Origin: Bradyrhizobium sp. BR 10289
GTDB lineage: Bacteria > Pseudomonadota > Alphaproteobacteria > Rhizobiales > Xanthobacteraceae
DNA length: 64,000 nt
Direction of reading: 5' to 3'
Assembly: GCF_019455385.1 (NCBI RefSeq)
Contig: NZ_JACOFR010000032.1
Coordinates: 20,149 to 84,148 of the forward strand
Shown: one piece after another, positions 53,854 through 61,558 of the stretch
How the letters are laid out: every line of letters begins with the position of its first letter
Position numbering within the stretch: the stretch's first letter is position 1
Made by a program: the position numbers and the translations under genes
Notes under the pieces: model-generated
Seen by the model: only the letters and a program-made list of their open reading frames with translations
Databases searched by the model: none
Told to the model about the DNA's origin: nothing

Positions 53854-54627
53854 ATGCGTCCCCTTGATCCCGTGACATCGCGGCAGCGCTTGGCCTATGG
53901 TCTTGCGTTCTTCGTGCTGTTCGTTGCCCTTTGGTCCTGGGCGACCTTCGGCGGCCATGTGTCGAAGACCTTTCTCGCCAACCCGCTGACCATGGTGCAG
54001 GAGGGCTACGATCTGCTCGCCAGGCAGGGCTTCCTGTTCGACATCGGCATGACGATCTGGCGCGTCGTCGGCGGCTTTGCGCTGGCGGCAATCATCGCCG
54101 TGCCGCTCGGCGTTCTCATGGGCGCCTACAAGCCGGTCGAAGCCTTTCTCGAACCGTTCGTGTCCTTTGCGCGCTATCTGCCCGCCTCCGCCTTCATTCC
54201 GCTACTGATCCTTTGGGCGGGCATCGGCGAATTGCAAAAGCTGCTCGTCATCTTCATCGGCTCGGTGTTCCAGGTCATCCTGATGGTCGCGGTCACCGTC
54301 GGCGCAACGCGGCGCGACCTGGTCGAAGCCGCCTATACGCTCGGCGCCAGCGACCGCGGCGTCATACGCCGCGTGCTGCTGCCTTCCTCCGCACCCGAGA
54401 TCGCCGAAATCCTGCGGCTGGTGCTGGGCTGGGCCTGGACTTACGTCATCGTCGCCGAGCTGATCGGCTCGTCCTCCGGCATCGGCCACATGATCACCGA
54501 CAGCCAGGCGCTGCTCAACACCGGCCAGATCATCTTCGGCATCATCGTGATCGGCCTGATCGGCCTGCTCTCGGACTTCATGTTCAAGGCGTTCAATGCC
54601 TGGCTGTTTCCGTGGAGGCTCGCATGA
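53854..54627 (+). CDS. ABC transporter permease, SsuC/TauC-like
   Basis: This 257-residue inner-membrane permease has about six transmembrane segments (LAYGLAFFVLFVALWSWATF, VVGGFALAAIIAVPLGVLMG, FIGSVFQVILMVAVTVGA, IIFGIIVIGLIGLLSDFMF). The BPD loop is EAAYTLGASDRGVIRRVLLPSSAPEIAEILRL. I chose the ATG at 53854 over the TTG one codon upstream. Its stop overlaps the ATPase start (ATGA). Confidence 0.92.
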   Translation: MRPLDPVTSRQRLAYGLAFFVLFVALWSWATFGGHVSKTFLANPLTMVQEGYDLLARQGFLFDIGMTIWRVVGGFALAAIIAVPLGVLMGAYKPVEAFLEPFVSFARYLPASAFIPLLILWAGIGELQKLLVIFIGSVFQVILMVAVTVGATRRDLVEAAYTLGASDRGVIRRVLLPSSAPEIAEILRLVLGWAWTYVIVAELIGSSSGIGHMITDSQALLNTGQIIFGIIVIGLIGLLSDFMFKAFNAWLFPWRLA

Positions 54628-55409
54628 CGATCCTCAAGGTCGAACAGGTCTCGCGAACTTTTCCCGCGCGCCACGGCAATGCGCCTACCCGGGCGCTGGA
54701 GCCGACCGATCTCACCATCGGCAACAACGACTTCGTCACTATCCTCGGCCCGTCCGGCTGCGGCAAGTCTACGCTGCTCCGCATCGTCGCGGGTCTCGAC
54801 CGTCCGACCAGCGGCCGCGTCACGCTCGATGGGCGCGAGGTCACCGGTCCGGGCGCAGATCGCGGCATGGTGTTCCAGTCGTACACGCTGTTTCCCTGGC
54901 TGACGGTGCGCGAGAACATCGCCTTTGGCCTCCGCGAGCGCGGTGTGTCCGAGGCAGAGCGCAATAAGATCGCCGATGCCTTCATCCGTCAAGTGGGGCT
55001 CGCGGGCTTCGAGAACCATTGGCCCAAGCAGCTGTCCGGCGGCATGCAGCAACGCACCGCGATCGCGCGTGCGCTTGCCAATGATCCCAAGATCCTGCTG
55101 CTCGACGAGCCCTTCGGAGCGCTCGACAACCAGACCCGCGCGTTGATGCAGGAGATGCTGCTCGGCATCTGGGAGCGCGACCAGAAGACCGTGCTGTTCG
55201 TGACCCACGACATCGAGGAAGCGATCTTCCTCGGCAGCCGCGTCATCGTCATGAGCGCGCGACCCGGCCGGATCAAGGCCGAGATTGCGGTGGATCTGCC
55301 GCATCCGCGCTCCTACAAGATCAAGACCACGCCCGAATTCGTCCAGTTCAAGGAGCGGCTGGTCGAGGAGATCCGCACCGAGGCGCTGAAGGTTGCCGAG
55401 CATGCCTGA
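54624..55409 (+). CDS. ABC transporter ATPase, SsuB/TauB-like
   Basis: This 261-residue cytoplasmic ATPase has Walker A GPSGCGKST, Q-loop MVFQSYTLFPWLTV, the full signature LSGGMQQRTAIARAL, Walker B ILLLDEPFGALD and H-loop FVTHDIEEAIFLG. It starts at the ATG overlapping the permease stop and ends overlapping the hydrolase start by 8 bp. It powers the importer of the two preceding genes. Confidence 0.93.
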   Translation: MTILKVEQVSRTFPARHGNAPTRALEPTDLTIGNNDFVTILGPSGCGKSTLLRIVAGLDRPTSGRVTLDGREVTGPGADRGMVFQSYTLFPWLTVRENIAFGLRERGVSEAERNKIADAFIRQVGLAGFENHWPKQLSGGMQQRTAIARALANDPKILLLDEPFGALDNQTRALMQEMLLGIWERDQKTVLFVTHDIEEAIFLGSRVIVMSARPGRIKAEIAVDLPHPRSYKIKTTPEFVQFKERLVEEIRTEALKVAEHA

Positions 55410-56634
55410 CACTCTATCCCACGCCAACGGCGAGCGCGTCCTTGCCGATCTCAATGCGCTGCGCGCCATCGGCGCCTACAAGACCGGCGTGCACAAGCCG
55501 ACCTTCTCCGAGCCACACAGACTGTCGCTGGACTGGCTGGTTCGGAAGCTGCCAGATGCTAATCTCTCCGCCGGGATCGACGGCATCGGCAATGTGTTCG
55601 GGACGAGCACGAAGGCAGGACCGAAGCTGCTGGCGGGCTCGCATCTGGAAAGCCAGAACTACGCCGGCTGGCTCGATGGCCCGCTCGGCGTCGTCTATGC
55701 GCTCGAAGCCGCGCGCGTGCTCAATGGCGACCCTTCCGTGAAAGGCGCGGTCGAGGTCGCCGCGTGGGTTGACGAGGAAGGCCATTTCGGCAGCTTTCTC
55801 GGCTCCCGCTCCTATGTTGGTCAGGTGACTGAGGCCGAGATCGACGCCGCACGCGACCGTACCAATGGTCGCAGCATGCGCGACGCGCTGCGCGAGATGG
55901 GGCTCGCCGGGCGTCCGCGTGTCGCCGCCGAGCCGGGACGGCACGTCGGCTATATCGAGGCACACATCGAACAGGGCGATACCCTCGAAAGCGGCAAGCT
56001 CGCGATCGGCGTCGTGACCTCGATCGTCGGCATCTGGCAATACCGGATCAATTTCGTCGGCCAACAGAATCACGCCGGCACCACGCGCATGGCGGTGCGA
56101 AAGGACGCCGGCCTCGCGCTGGCGAAATTCTGCGTGGCCATCGGCGAGCGTTTTCCTTCTGCGTGCGGGCCGCGCACGGTCTGGACCACCGGCCGCATCA
56201 CGCTCGATCCGGGCGCGCCGAGCATCATTCCGGGCGGTGCCGAGATGCTGTTCCAGATCCGCGACGACAATCCCGATGTCATCGCGCGGCTGGAGCAATT
56301 GCTGCACACCATGGCGGCCGAGGCCAATGCGAAGGGCCCCTGCACCGTCGCCATCGAGAAGATTCGCACCGGCGCGCCCGCCATGATGGACGCCGGCTTT
56401 CAGGATGCCATCGAAGCCGCGAGCAAGGCGCTGGCCGGCGGACGATCGCTGCGCATGCCGAGCGGCGCCGGTCACGACGCGCAGATGCTTGCGACCATCA
56501 TGCCCGCAGCGATGTTGTTCGTGCCGTCGATCGGCGGCATCAGCCATCACTGGACCGAGAATACCGCCGACGCCGATATCGTCACCGGCGCACAGGTCTT
56601 CGTCGATGCCTGCCGGCGGATTCTCAGCGGTTAG
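55402..56634 (+). CDS. M20-family amidohydrolase (allantoate/N-carbamoyl-amino-acid hydrolase-like)
   Basis: This 410-residue cytoplasmic zinc hydrolase belongs to the AllC/HyuC group. Metal ligands lie in LAGSHLESQNYAGWLDGPLGV, AAWVDEEGHFGSFLGSR, GYIEAHIEQGDTLE and ISHHWTENTADADI. The dimerisation domain holds QNHAGTTRMAVRKDAGLAL. The usual GSHxDS reads GSHLES. It overlaps the ATPase gene by 8 bp, so it probably acts on the imported compound. Candidates are an N-carbamoyl amino acid, allantoate or another linear amide. Action on N-formyl-glutamate in place of HutG is a bolder guess. Confidence 0.88.
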   Translation: MPDTLSHANGERVLADLNALRAIGAYKTGVHKPTFSEPHRLSLDWLVRKLPDANLSAGIDGIGNVFGTSTKAGPKLLAGSHLESQNYAGWLDGPLGVVYALEAARVLNGDPSVKGAVEVAAWVDEEGHFGSFLGSRSYVGQVTEAEIDAARDRTNGRSMRDALREMGLAGRPRVAAEPGRHVGYIEAHIEQGDTLESGKLAIGVVTSIVGIWQYRINFVGQQNHAGTTRMAVRKDAGLALAKFCVAIGERFPSACGPRTVWTTGRITLDPGAPSIIPGGAEMLFQIRDDNPDVIARLEQLLHTMAAEANAKGPCTVAIEKIRTGAPAMMDAGFQDAIEAASKALAGGRSLRMPSGAGHDAQMLATIMPAAMLFVPSIGGISHHWTENTADADIVTGAQVFVDACRRILSG

Positions 56635-56652
56635 GAGCGCTATGCCGGCATC

Positions 56653-57366
56653 ATGAGCGTGCGCGAGACCTATACCGAGGCGACCACCGGCTATTGGCAG
56701 GAGCTGACGCCGGAGGTCCCCGCGCGCTTCTCCGCAAAGCCTCCCTATCGTTTCGGCTATCCCGTGACCCTGCCCTGTGGCCGCATCCTCGTCCTGCCGC
56801 TGCGCCAACTGCCCGACGGCGGCCGCGCCGTCGCCTCCCTGATTGCCAACCAGGCCTCGAGCCTCGTCGTCGCGGTGCTTGCGGACCACATGGCGACGCA
56901 GGCGCGCGCATTCGATGCCGACATCGTCGTGGGCCTGCCGACCCTTGGTCTGGCCTTCGCATCGCTGGTTGCCGAACGGCTGGGCCAGCCGCGCTATGTC
57001 CCGCTCGGCTATTCGCGTAAGTTCTGGTACGACGACGCGCTGTCCGAGCCCGTCAGCTCCATCACCAGCCCCGAGGCCGGGAAGAAGCTACGGCTGGATC
57101 CGAACCTGCTGCCGCTGATCAAGGGCCGCCGGATCGTTCTCGTCGATGACGCGATCTCGACCGGCGCGACCGCGACCGCCGCGGTGCGCCTGCTGCAGAG
57201 GATCGGCGCCGACGTGGCCGGCATGGTCGTCGCGATGAAGCAGACCAATCGCTGGCAGGCCGTGACGGCGCCGCTTGCGGTCCGCGCGGTCTACGGCTGC
57301 CCGCTGTTCCAGCGTGGCGAGGACGGCTGGACACCGCTGGCGGAGACTCAGCCCAACATCCCCTGA
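56653..57366 (+). CDS. Type I phosphoribosyltransferase
   Basis: This 237-residue cytoplasmic protein has the PRPP-binding motif RIVLVDDAISTGATATAAVRLL and the upstream DIVVGLPTLGLAFASLVAERLG loop of purine/pyrimidine phosphoribosyltransferases. It follows the M20 hydrolase by 18 bp. It could salvage an imported or released base by joining it to PRPP. Its base specificity is not visible. Together with the importer and hydrolase it suggests a nucleobase- or ureide-related nitrogen pathway, which is inference. Confidence 0.87.
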   Translation: MSVRETYTEATTGYWQELTPEVPARFSAKPPYRFGYPVTLPCGRILVLPLRQLPDGGRAVASLIANQASSLVVAVLADHMATQARAFDADIVVGLPTLGLAFASLVAERLGQPRYVPLGYSRKFWYDDALSEPVSSITSPEAGKKLRLDPNLLPLIKGRRIVLVDDAISTGATATAAVRLLQRIGADVAGMVVAMKQTNRWQAVTAPLAVRAVYGCPLFQRGEDGWTPLAETQPNIP

Positions 57367-57376
57367 CAGGTCAGGC

Positions 57377-57429
57377 GATCACAGGCACCCGACAGCGCGA
57401 GGCGGGCGAGCTGGAACAGGCCTGTGATC
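57377..57429. terminator. Inverted repeat between convergent genes
   Basis: The arms GATCACAGGC (57377-57386) and GCCTGTGATC (57420-57429) pair perfectly around a 33-base loop, between the convergent phosphoribosyltransferase and AraC genes. There is no T-run. A termination role is possible but weakly supported. Confidence 0.35.
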
Positions 57430-57476
57430 TTCAATCCGGCCAATCTCGCCAAGCGAAGCGCCGCTCACCTCCGCCC

Positions 57477-58406
57477 TCACGCCTCGTTTGCGGCGCCAAG
57501 CGCCTCGCGGCGCCACATGGCCGGGCTCACGCCGGCGATGGACGAGAACACGCGCGTGAAGTGACTCTGGTTGGCGAAGCCGGCCGACATCGCGATCTCC
57601 GACAGCGGCAGGTCGCGGACGCGCATCAGCTGCTTGGCGGCCTTCACGCGCTGGTGCAGCAGCCATTGGTGCGGCGGCAGGCCGATCGAGATCCGGAACG
57701 CGCGCGAGAAGTGGCTGATCGAGAGGTCGAGCTCGGCTGCGACCTTCCGCAGCGAGAGCTTGCCGCCGAGATCCGATTCGAGCCGCTCACAGGCGCGCTT
57801 TACCTGCCAGGGCGCAAGACCGCCACGCGCGGGCGCTGACGTGCGACGAAGTCCACCATAAGTCTGCGCGACGTGGGCGGTGAGCCCGAGCATCATGTGG
57901 TCGATGAAGAGCTGGTTGGCCTCGTCCGGCCTGCGCAGCCCCTCCTGGAGCGATGCGCCGATGTGGCGAATGATTCCATCGTCATGGCCGACGCCGACCC
58001 GGCAGTCGAGCTCGTCGATCCGCGGCGCGTTGCTCTGTTCGGCGATGCCGTCGAGCGCCCGGCGCGGAATGTAGAAGAACAGGGAGTGAAACGGCTTGTC
58101 GATGACGTAGCGCGGATCACGCTTGAGGTCGTAGAGATAGGTCGTGCCGGCGCGAATGTCCGCCTTCATGACGGACTTGCCGCGCTCCCAGCATTCGCAA
58201 TCCGGATAATCATGCAGCTTCAGGCTGACGAGGAAGGCGTCCTCGGCGGCCAGCGAGCCCGACAGCCCGCGCTCCGGATGGTCGTTGCGGGTTTCGGTCA
58301 CCGCAAGCTCGGCGCTGCGCAGCGAGCGCGCGACCAGCGCGGGCGGCGCATCCTTCAAGCGCAGGAACTGCCCAAGCCTCTGTCCATAGGCGCCCACCTG
58401 TGTCAT
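57477..58406 (-). CDS. AraC-family transcriptional regulator
   Basis: This 309-residue cytoplasmic regulator has an N-terminal sensing region (YDLKRDPRYVIDKPFHSLFFYIPRRAL). The C-terminal AraC double helix-turn-helix reads LSLRKVAAELDLSISHFSRAFRISIGLPPHQWLLHQRV and PLSEIAMSAGFANQSHFTRVFSSIAGVSPAMWRRE. I chose the ATG at 58406, preceded by GAAGGA. It converges on the phosphoribosyltransferase gene. Targets are unknown. Confidence 0.88.
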   Translation of the reverse strand: MTQVGAYGQRLGQFLRLKDAPPALVARSLRSAELAVTETRNDHPERGLSGSLAAEDAFLVSLKLHDYPDCECWERGKSVMKADIRAGTTYLYDLKRDPRYVIDKPFHSLFFYIPRRALDGIAEQSNAPRIDELDCRVGVGHDDGIIRHIGASLQEGLRRPDEANQLFIDHMMLGLTAHVAQTYGGLRRTSAPARGGLAPWQVKRACERLESDLGGKLSLRKVAAELDLSISHFSRAFRISIGLPPHQWLLHQRVKAAKQLMRVRDLPLSEIAMSAGFANQSHFTRVFSSIAGVSPAMWRREALGAANEA

Positions 58407-58580
58407 CGGAATTAATCCTTCTGTGGAAGAGCATATGCAGGCCACAGGAGCGCCTGCAATTCGCAGCCGCCACTTATCGGACATTCGCCATGAGCTGTCC
58501 ACGCTCGGGCGCGGCAGGCTCGTCACACATTTTCACAATTGCACGATAGTTGCCGCAGCGTGCCGCCGCAGCGCCGCGTC

Positions 58581-61091
58581 CTAGAACGAGGTGCCACCTC
58601 CGAATCTAAACTCCTGCACGATGTCATATTTGCCCTTGGTGAGCGGCACCGCGTAGTCGAAGCGCAACGGGCCGAACGGCGAGGCCCAGATCAGGCCGAC
58701 ACCGACCGACGAGCGCACCACGCTGCTGTCGTCATATTGCAGGCCGCAGGTCGGACAGGCCTTGGTGTTGACCTCGCCCGTGGCGGTCCACGACGTCGGC
58801 CCCTGATAGCCCCAGAGCGAACCGGCATCGGCATAGACCGCGCCCTTTAGGCCCACTTCCTTCGGCAGGAACCAGAACGGCATCTGCAGCTCCATCGAGG
58901 CGCCCCAGTATTTGGTGCCGCCGAGCGCATCGCCGTTGGATCCGTAATTGTAATAGGTGATGTCGCGCGGGCCGATGCCGTTGGAGGCGAAGCCGCGCAC
59001 GAGGTTCGGCCCCATCTGGAAATGATCCAGCATGCGCAGATCGTTGTTGCCGATCTTGTTGAGGATGCCGCCCTGAAGGTGGATCACGCTGACGATCTCC
59101 GACACCAGAGACGTATAGTATTTGGTGTCCAGCGCCGTCTTCAGATAGGTGACGTCGCCGCCGACGCCAGCGAAATCCTGCTTGAAGTCGACCAGCAGGC
59201 CATCGGTGGGGTTCTTGTTGTTGTCGAGCGTGTTGTAGTTCAGCGTGTAGCCGATCGCCGAGGTCCAGGTCGCGCCGTCCGCCAGCTCCTTGCGGACCGG
59301 CAGGCTCGATTCACCATCGCCATAGCAGCCATAGCCATAGACGCCCGAATCCGTCGAATTGGTCGGGTCGACGCCTCCAAGAACGTTCTTGACGTAGGCC
59401 GGCGTCGGGTTGAAGGCGAGCGAGGAGTTTGACGCATTGTTGTTACAATTGTTGTAGGCGCTGGCGAGCGTGATGCTCTGCTGATAGAGCGAATATCGCA
59501 GCTGGAGCGAGGTGTCTTCGCGCAACGCGAAGCCAAGGCGGGGCGAGAAGCCCAGCGTCGTCACGCCGTAGCTCGTATAGCTGTTCGATTTCTGCTGCTT
59601 CCAATACGTGTCGAACCCGAGCGCCAGCCGGTAGTCGAGCAGATAGGGCTCGACGAAGGACAGCGAGACGCCACGCGAATACTGCCCGTAGCTCACCGAC
59701 GCCTTGGCGTAGAGTCCCCTGCCGAGCAAATTGCGCTCGGAGACCGAGACCTCTGCCAGCGCGCCGTCGCTGGTGGAATAGCCGCCGGAGATCGAGAAGT
59801 CGCCGGTCGATTTCTCTTCCATGTCGACGATCAGGATGACGCGGTCGCTCGAGGAGCCGGGCTCCGTCGTGATCTTCACGCTCTTGAAGTAATCGAGGTT
59901 CTTCAGGCGCCGCTCGGCACGATCGACCAGCGCGCGGTTGTAGGCATCGCCCTCCGAGATGTCGAACTCGCGCCGGATCACGTAGTCGCGCGTGCGGGTG
60001 TTGCCGCGCAAAGTGATGCGCTCGATATAGGTGCGCGGCCCCTCGTCGATATTGAACACGACGGACACCGTGTGCGCATCGAAATTACGATCGCCGCCGG
60101 GCCGCACGACCGCAAATGCGTAACCACGGCGTGACGCCTCGATCTGCATCTCCTCGACCGACTTCTCGACCGATTCGACGTTGTAGAGCGAACCAACCCC
60201 GACACGCGAATAGGAGCGCATCGAGCCCGCATCGAAATTGGGAATGCTGGAGCGGAAGTCGACCGATCCGACCCGGTACTGCTGGCCTTCCTCGATCTTG
60301 AAGGTGACGTTGAAGCCCTTCTTCTCCGGATCGTATTCGGTGAGCGCGGCGACGACCTGGACGTCGGCGTATCCATTTTTGAGATAGAAGCGCCGGATCA
60401 GGTCGCGATCGGCCTCGACGCGGTCGGGATCGTAAATATCGTTGTTGGCGAGGAAGCTGAGCAGATTGCTCTCATGGGTCTTGATCACGTCGCGCAGGCG
60501 CGCAGCCGAATAGGCGCTGTTGCCGACGAACTCGACCGATTTGACCGCAGTCTTGGTGCCTTCTTCGACGGTGAAGATGAGATCGACGCGGTTGTTCGGC
60601 TGCTCGATGATCTCGGGCGTGACGCGCACGTCGTAGCGGCCGGACCGGCGATAGATCTCGGCGATTCTGAGCGTATCGGACTGCACCATGGCGCGGGAGA
60701 AGGTGCCGCGCGGCTTCGATTGGATCTCGGCCGAGAGCTGCTCGTCCTTGATCTTCTTGTTGCCCTCGAAGGCGATGCGGCCGATCACGGCATTTTCGAC
60801 CACAGACACCACGACGCGGCCGCCGGCCCGGTTGATCCTGACGTCCTGGAACAGGCCGGTCTCCATCAGCGCCTTGAGGGCGTCGTCGATCGCGGGCTGG
60901 TCGAGACGTCCGCCGGGACCGGGCCTGAAATAGGAGCGGACCGTCTCGGCCTCGACGCGGCGATTGCCTTCAACCACGACCGTCTCCGCCGCCTGCGCCA
61001 CCGCCGGCTGCGGCAACAGCACGGAGATTGATCCCGCAATCGATACACTGCCGATCGCCACCGCGATCAGCCAGGCCCGCAAAACCGACAT
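58581..61091 (-). CDS. bamA: BamA-family outer-membrane assembly protein
   Basis: This 836-residue protein has a signal peptide, five POTRA domains and a 16-strand barrel. POTRA 1 begins AETVVVEGNRRVEAETVRSYF; others include RIAFEGNKKIKDEQLSAEI and ITLRGNTRTRDYVIRREFDI. The barrel has the conserved VRGF loop (NLVRGFASNGIGPRD) and ends in EFRFGGGTSF. BamA inserts outer-membrane proteins. The usual neighbours (rseP, lpxD, fabZ) are absent, so this may be a second copy. All four cysteines fall in barrel loops (YNNCNNN, GYGCYGD, KACPTCG), suggesting surface disulfides. Confidence 0.93.
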   Translation of the reverse strand: MSVLRAWLIAVAIGSVSIAGSISVLLPQPAVAQAAETVVVEGNRRVEAETVRSYFRPGPGGRLDQPAIDDALKALMETGLFQDVRINRAGGRVVVSVVENAVIGRIAFEGNKKIKDEQLSAEIQSKPRGTFSRAMVQSDTLRIAEIYRRSGRYDVRVTPEIIEQPNNRVDLIFTVEEGTKTAVKSVEFVGNSAYSAARLRDVIKTHESNLLSFLANNDIYDPDRVEADRDLIRRFYLKNGYADVQVVAALTEYDPEKKGFNVTFKIEEGQQYRVGSVDFRSSIPNFDAGSMRSYSRVGVGSLYNVESVEKSVEEMQIEASRRGYAFAVVRPGGDRNFDAHTVSVVFNIDEGPRTYIERITLRGNTRTRDYVIRREFDISEGDAYNRALVDRAERRLKNLDYFKSVKITTEPGSSSDRVILIVDMEEKSTGDFSISGGYSTSDGALAEVSVSERNLLGRGLYAKASVSYGQYSRGVSLSFVEPYLLDYRLALGFDTYWKQQKSNSYTSYGVTTLGFSPRLGFALREDTSLQLRYSLYQQSITLASAYNNCNNNASNSSLAFNPTPAYVKNVLGGVDPTNSTDSGVYGYGCYGDGESSLPVRKELADGATWTSAIGYTLNYNTLDNNKNPTDGLLVDFKQDFAGVGGDVTYLKTALDTKYYTSLVSEIVSVIHLQGGILNKIGNNDLRMLDHFQMGPNLVRGFASNGIGPRDITYYNYGSNGDALGGTKYWGASMELQMPFWFLPKEVGLKGAVYADAGSLWGYQGPTSWTATGEVNTKACPTCGLQYDDSSVVRSSVGVGLIWASPFGPLRFDYAVPLTKGKYDIVQEFRFGGGTSF

Positions 61092-61558
61092 TCAACACCT
61101 CAAGAGCACCTCCTGCTCTGAAACGTGACGGCTGTGGCCGCGGTGTGGCTTTCAGATTGCTGTACTGTTTCCGGTCGTTGAATTTGATTGGCGGATCAGC
61201 CGCGTGAGCGCGCCGTCGAGGCTTGCTCGGTCCGCCGGCGGCGGCGAGCGCCGCGACGGGCGAAACTGTCGGCAACGCGCTGTCGCATTCAGCAACACTC
61301 CATCGACCGATGAACCACGATCCATCGCGAAATGAACGCCGCATCGCGCATCCGCCGCGGACAGACTGCAATCATGTCGCACTCATCAATCGCATCTTGA
61401 GTCGTTCCAGAGTCGTTCTCCACACGTTCAAGCAATTCTAGTTTGCGCGTGTGGAATTCCCATCGCGCCACCCATAGAAGTTCGCATCGCTCGACGCGCA
61501 TCAGCATGCAGCTGCGCGCGCTCGTGTGGATCAGTTCTGAACTTGAGGAACATCATTG
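61092..61558. promoter_or_regulatory. Divergent region between bamA and the TonB receptor
   Basis: This 467-bp gene-free region lies between divergent genes and must hold both promoters. I looked for Fur, Irr (ICE) or RirA-type boxes that would suit a siderophore receptor and found no convincing match. A GAGGAA ribosome site at 61545-61550 serves the receptor. Confidence 0.5.

Noticed and set aside
61092..61558. Possible Fur or Irr box upstream of the siderophore receptor
   Set aside because: I searched the gap by eye for the known palindromic boxes and found only partial matches, not enough to call.
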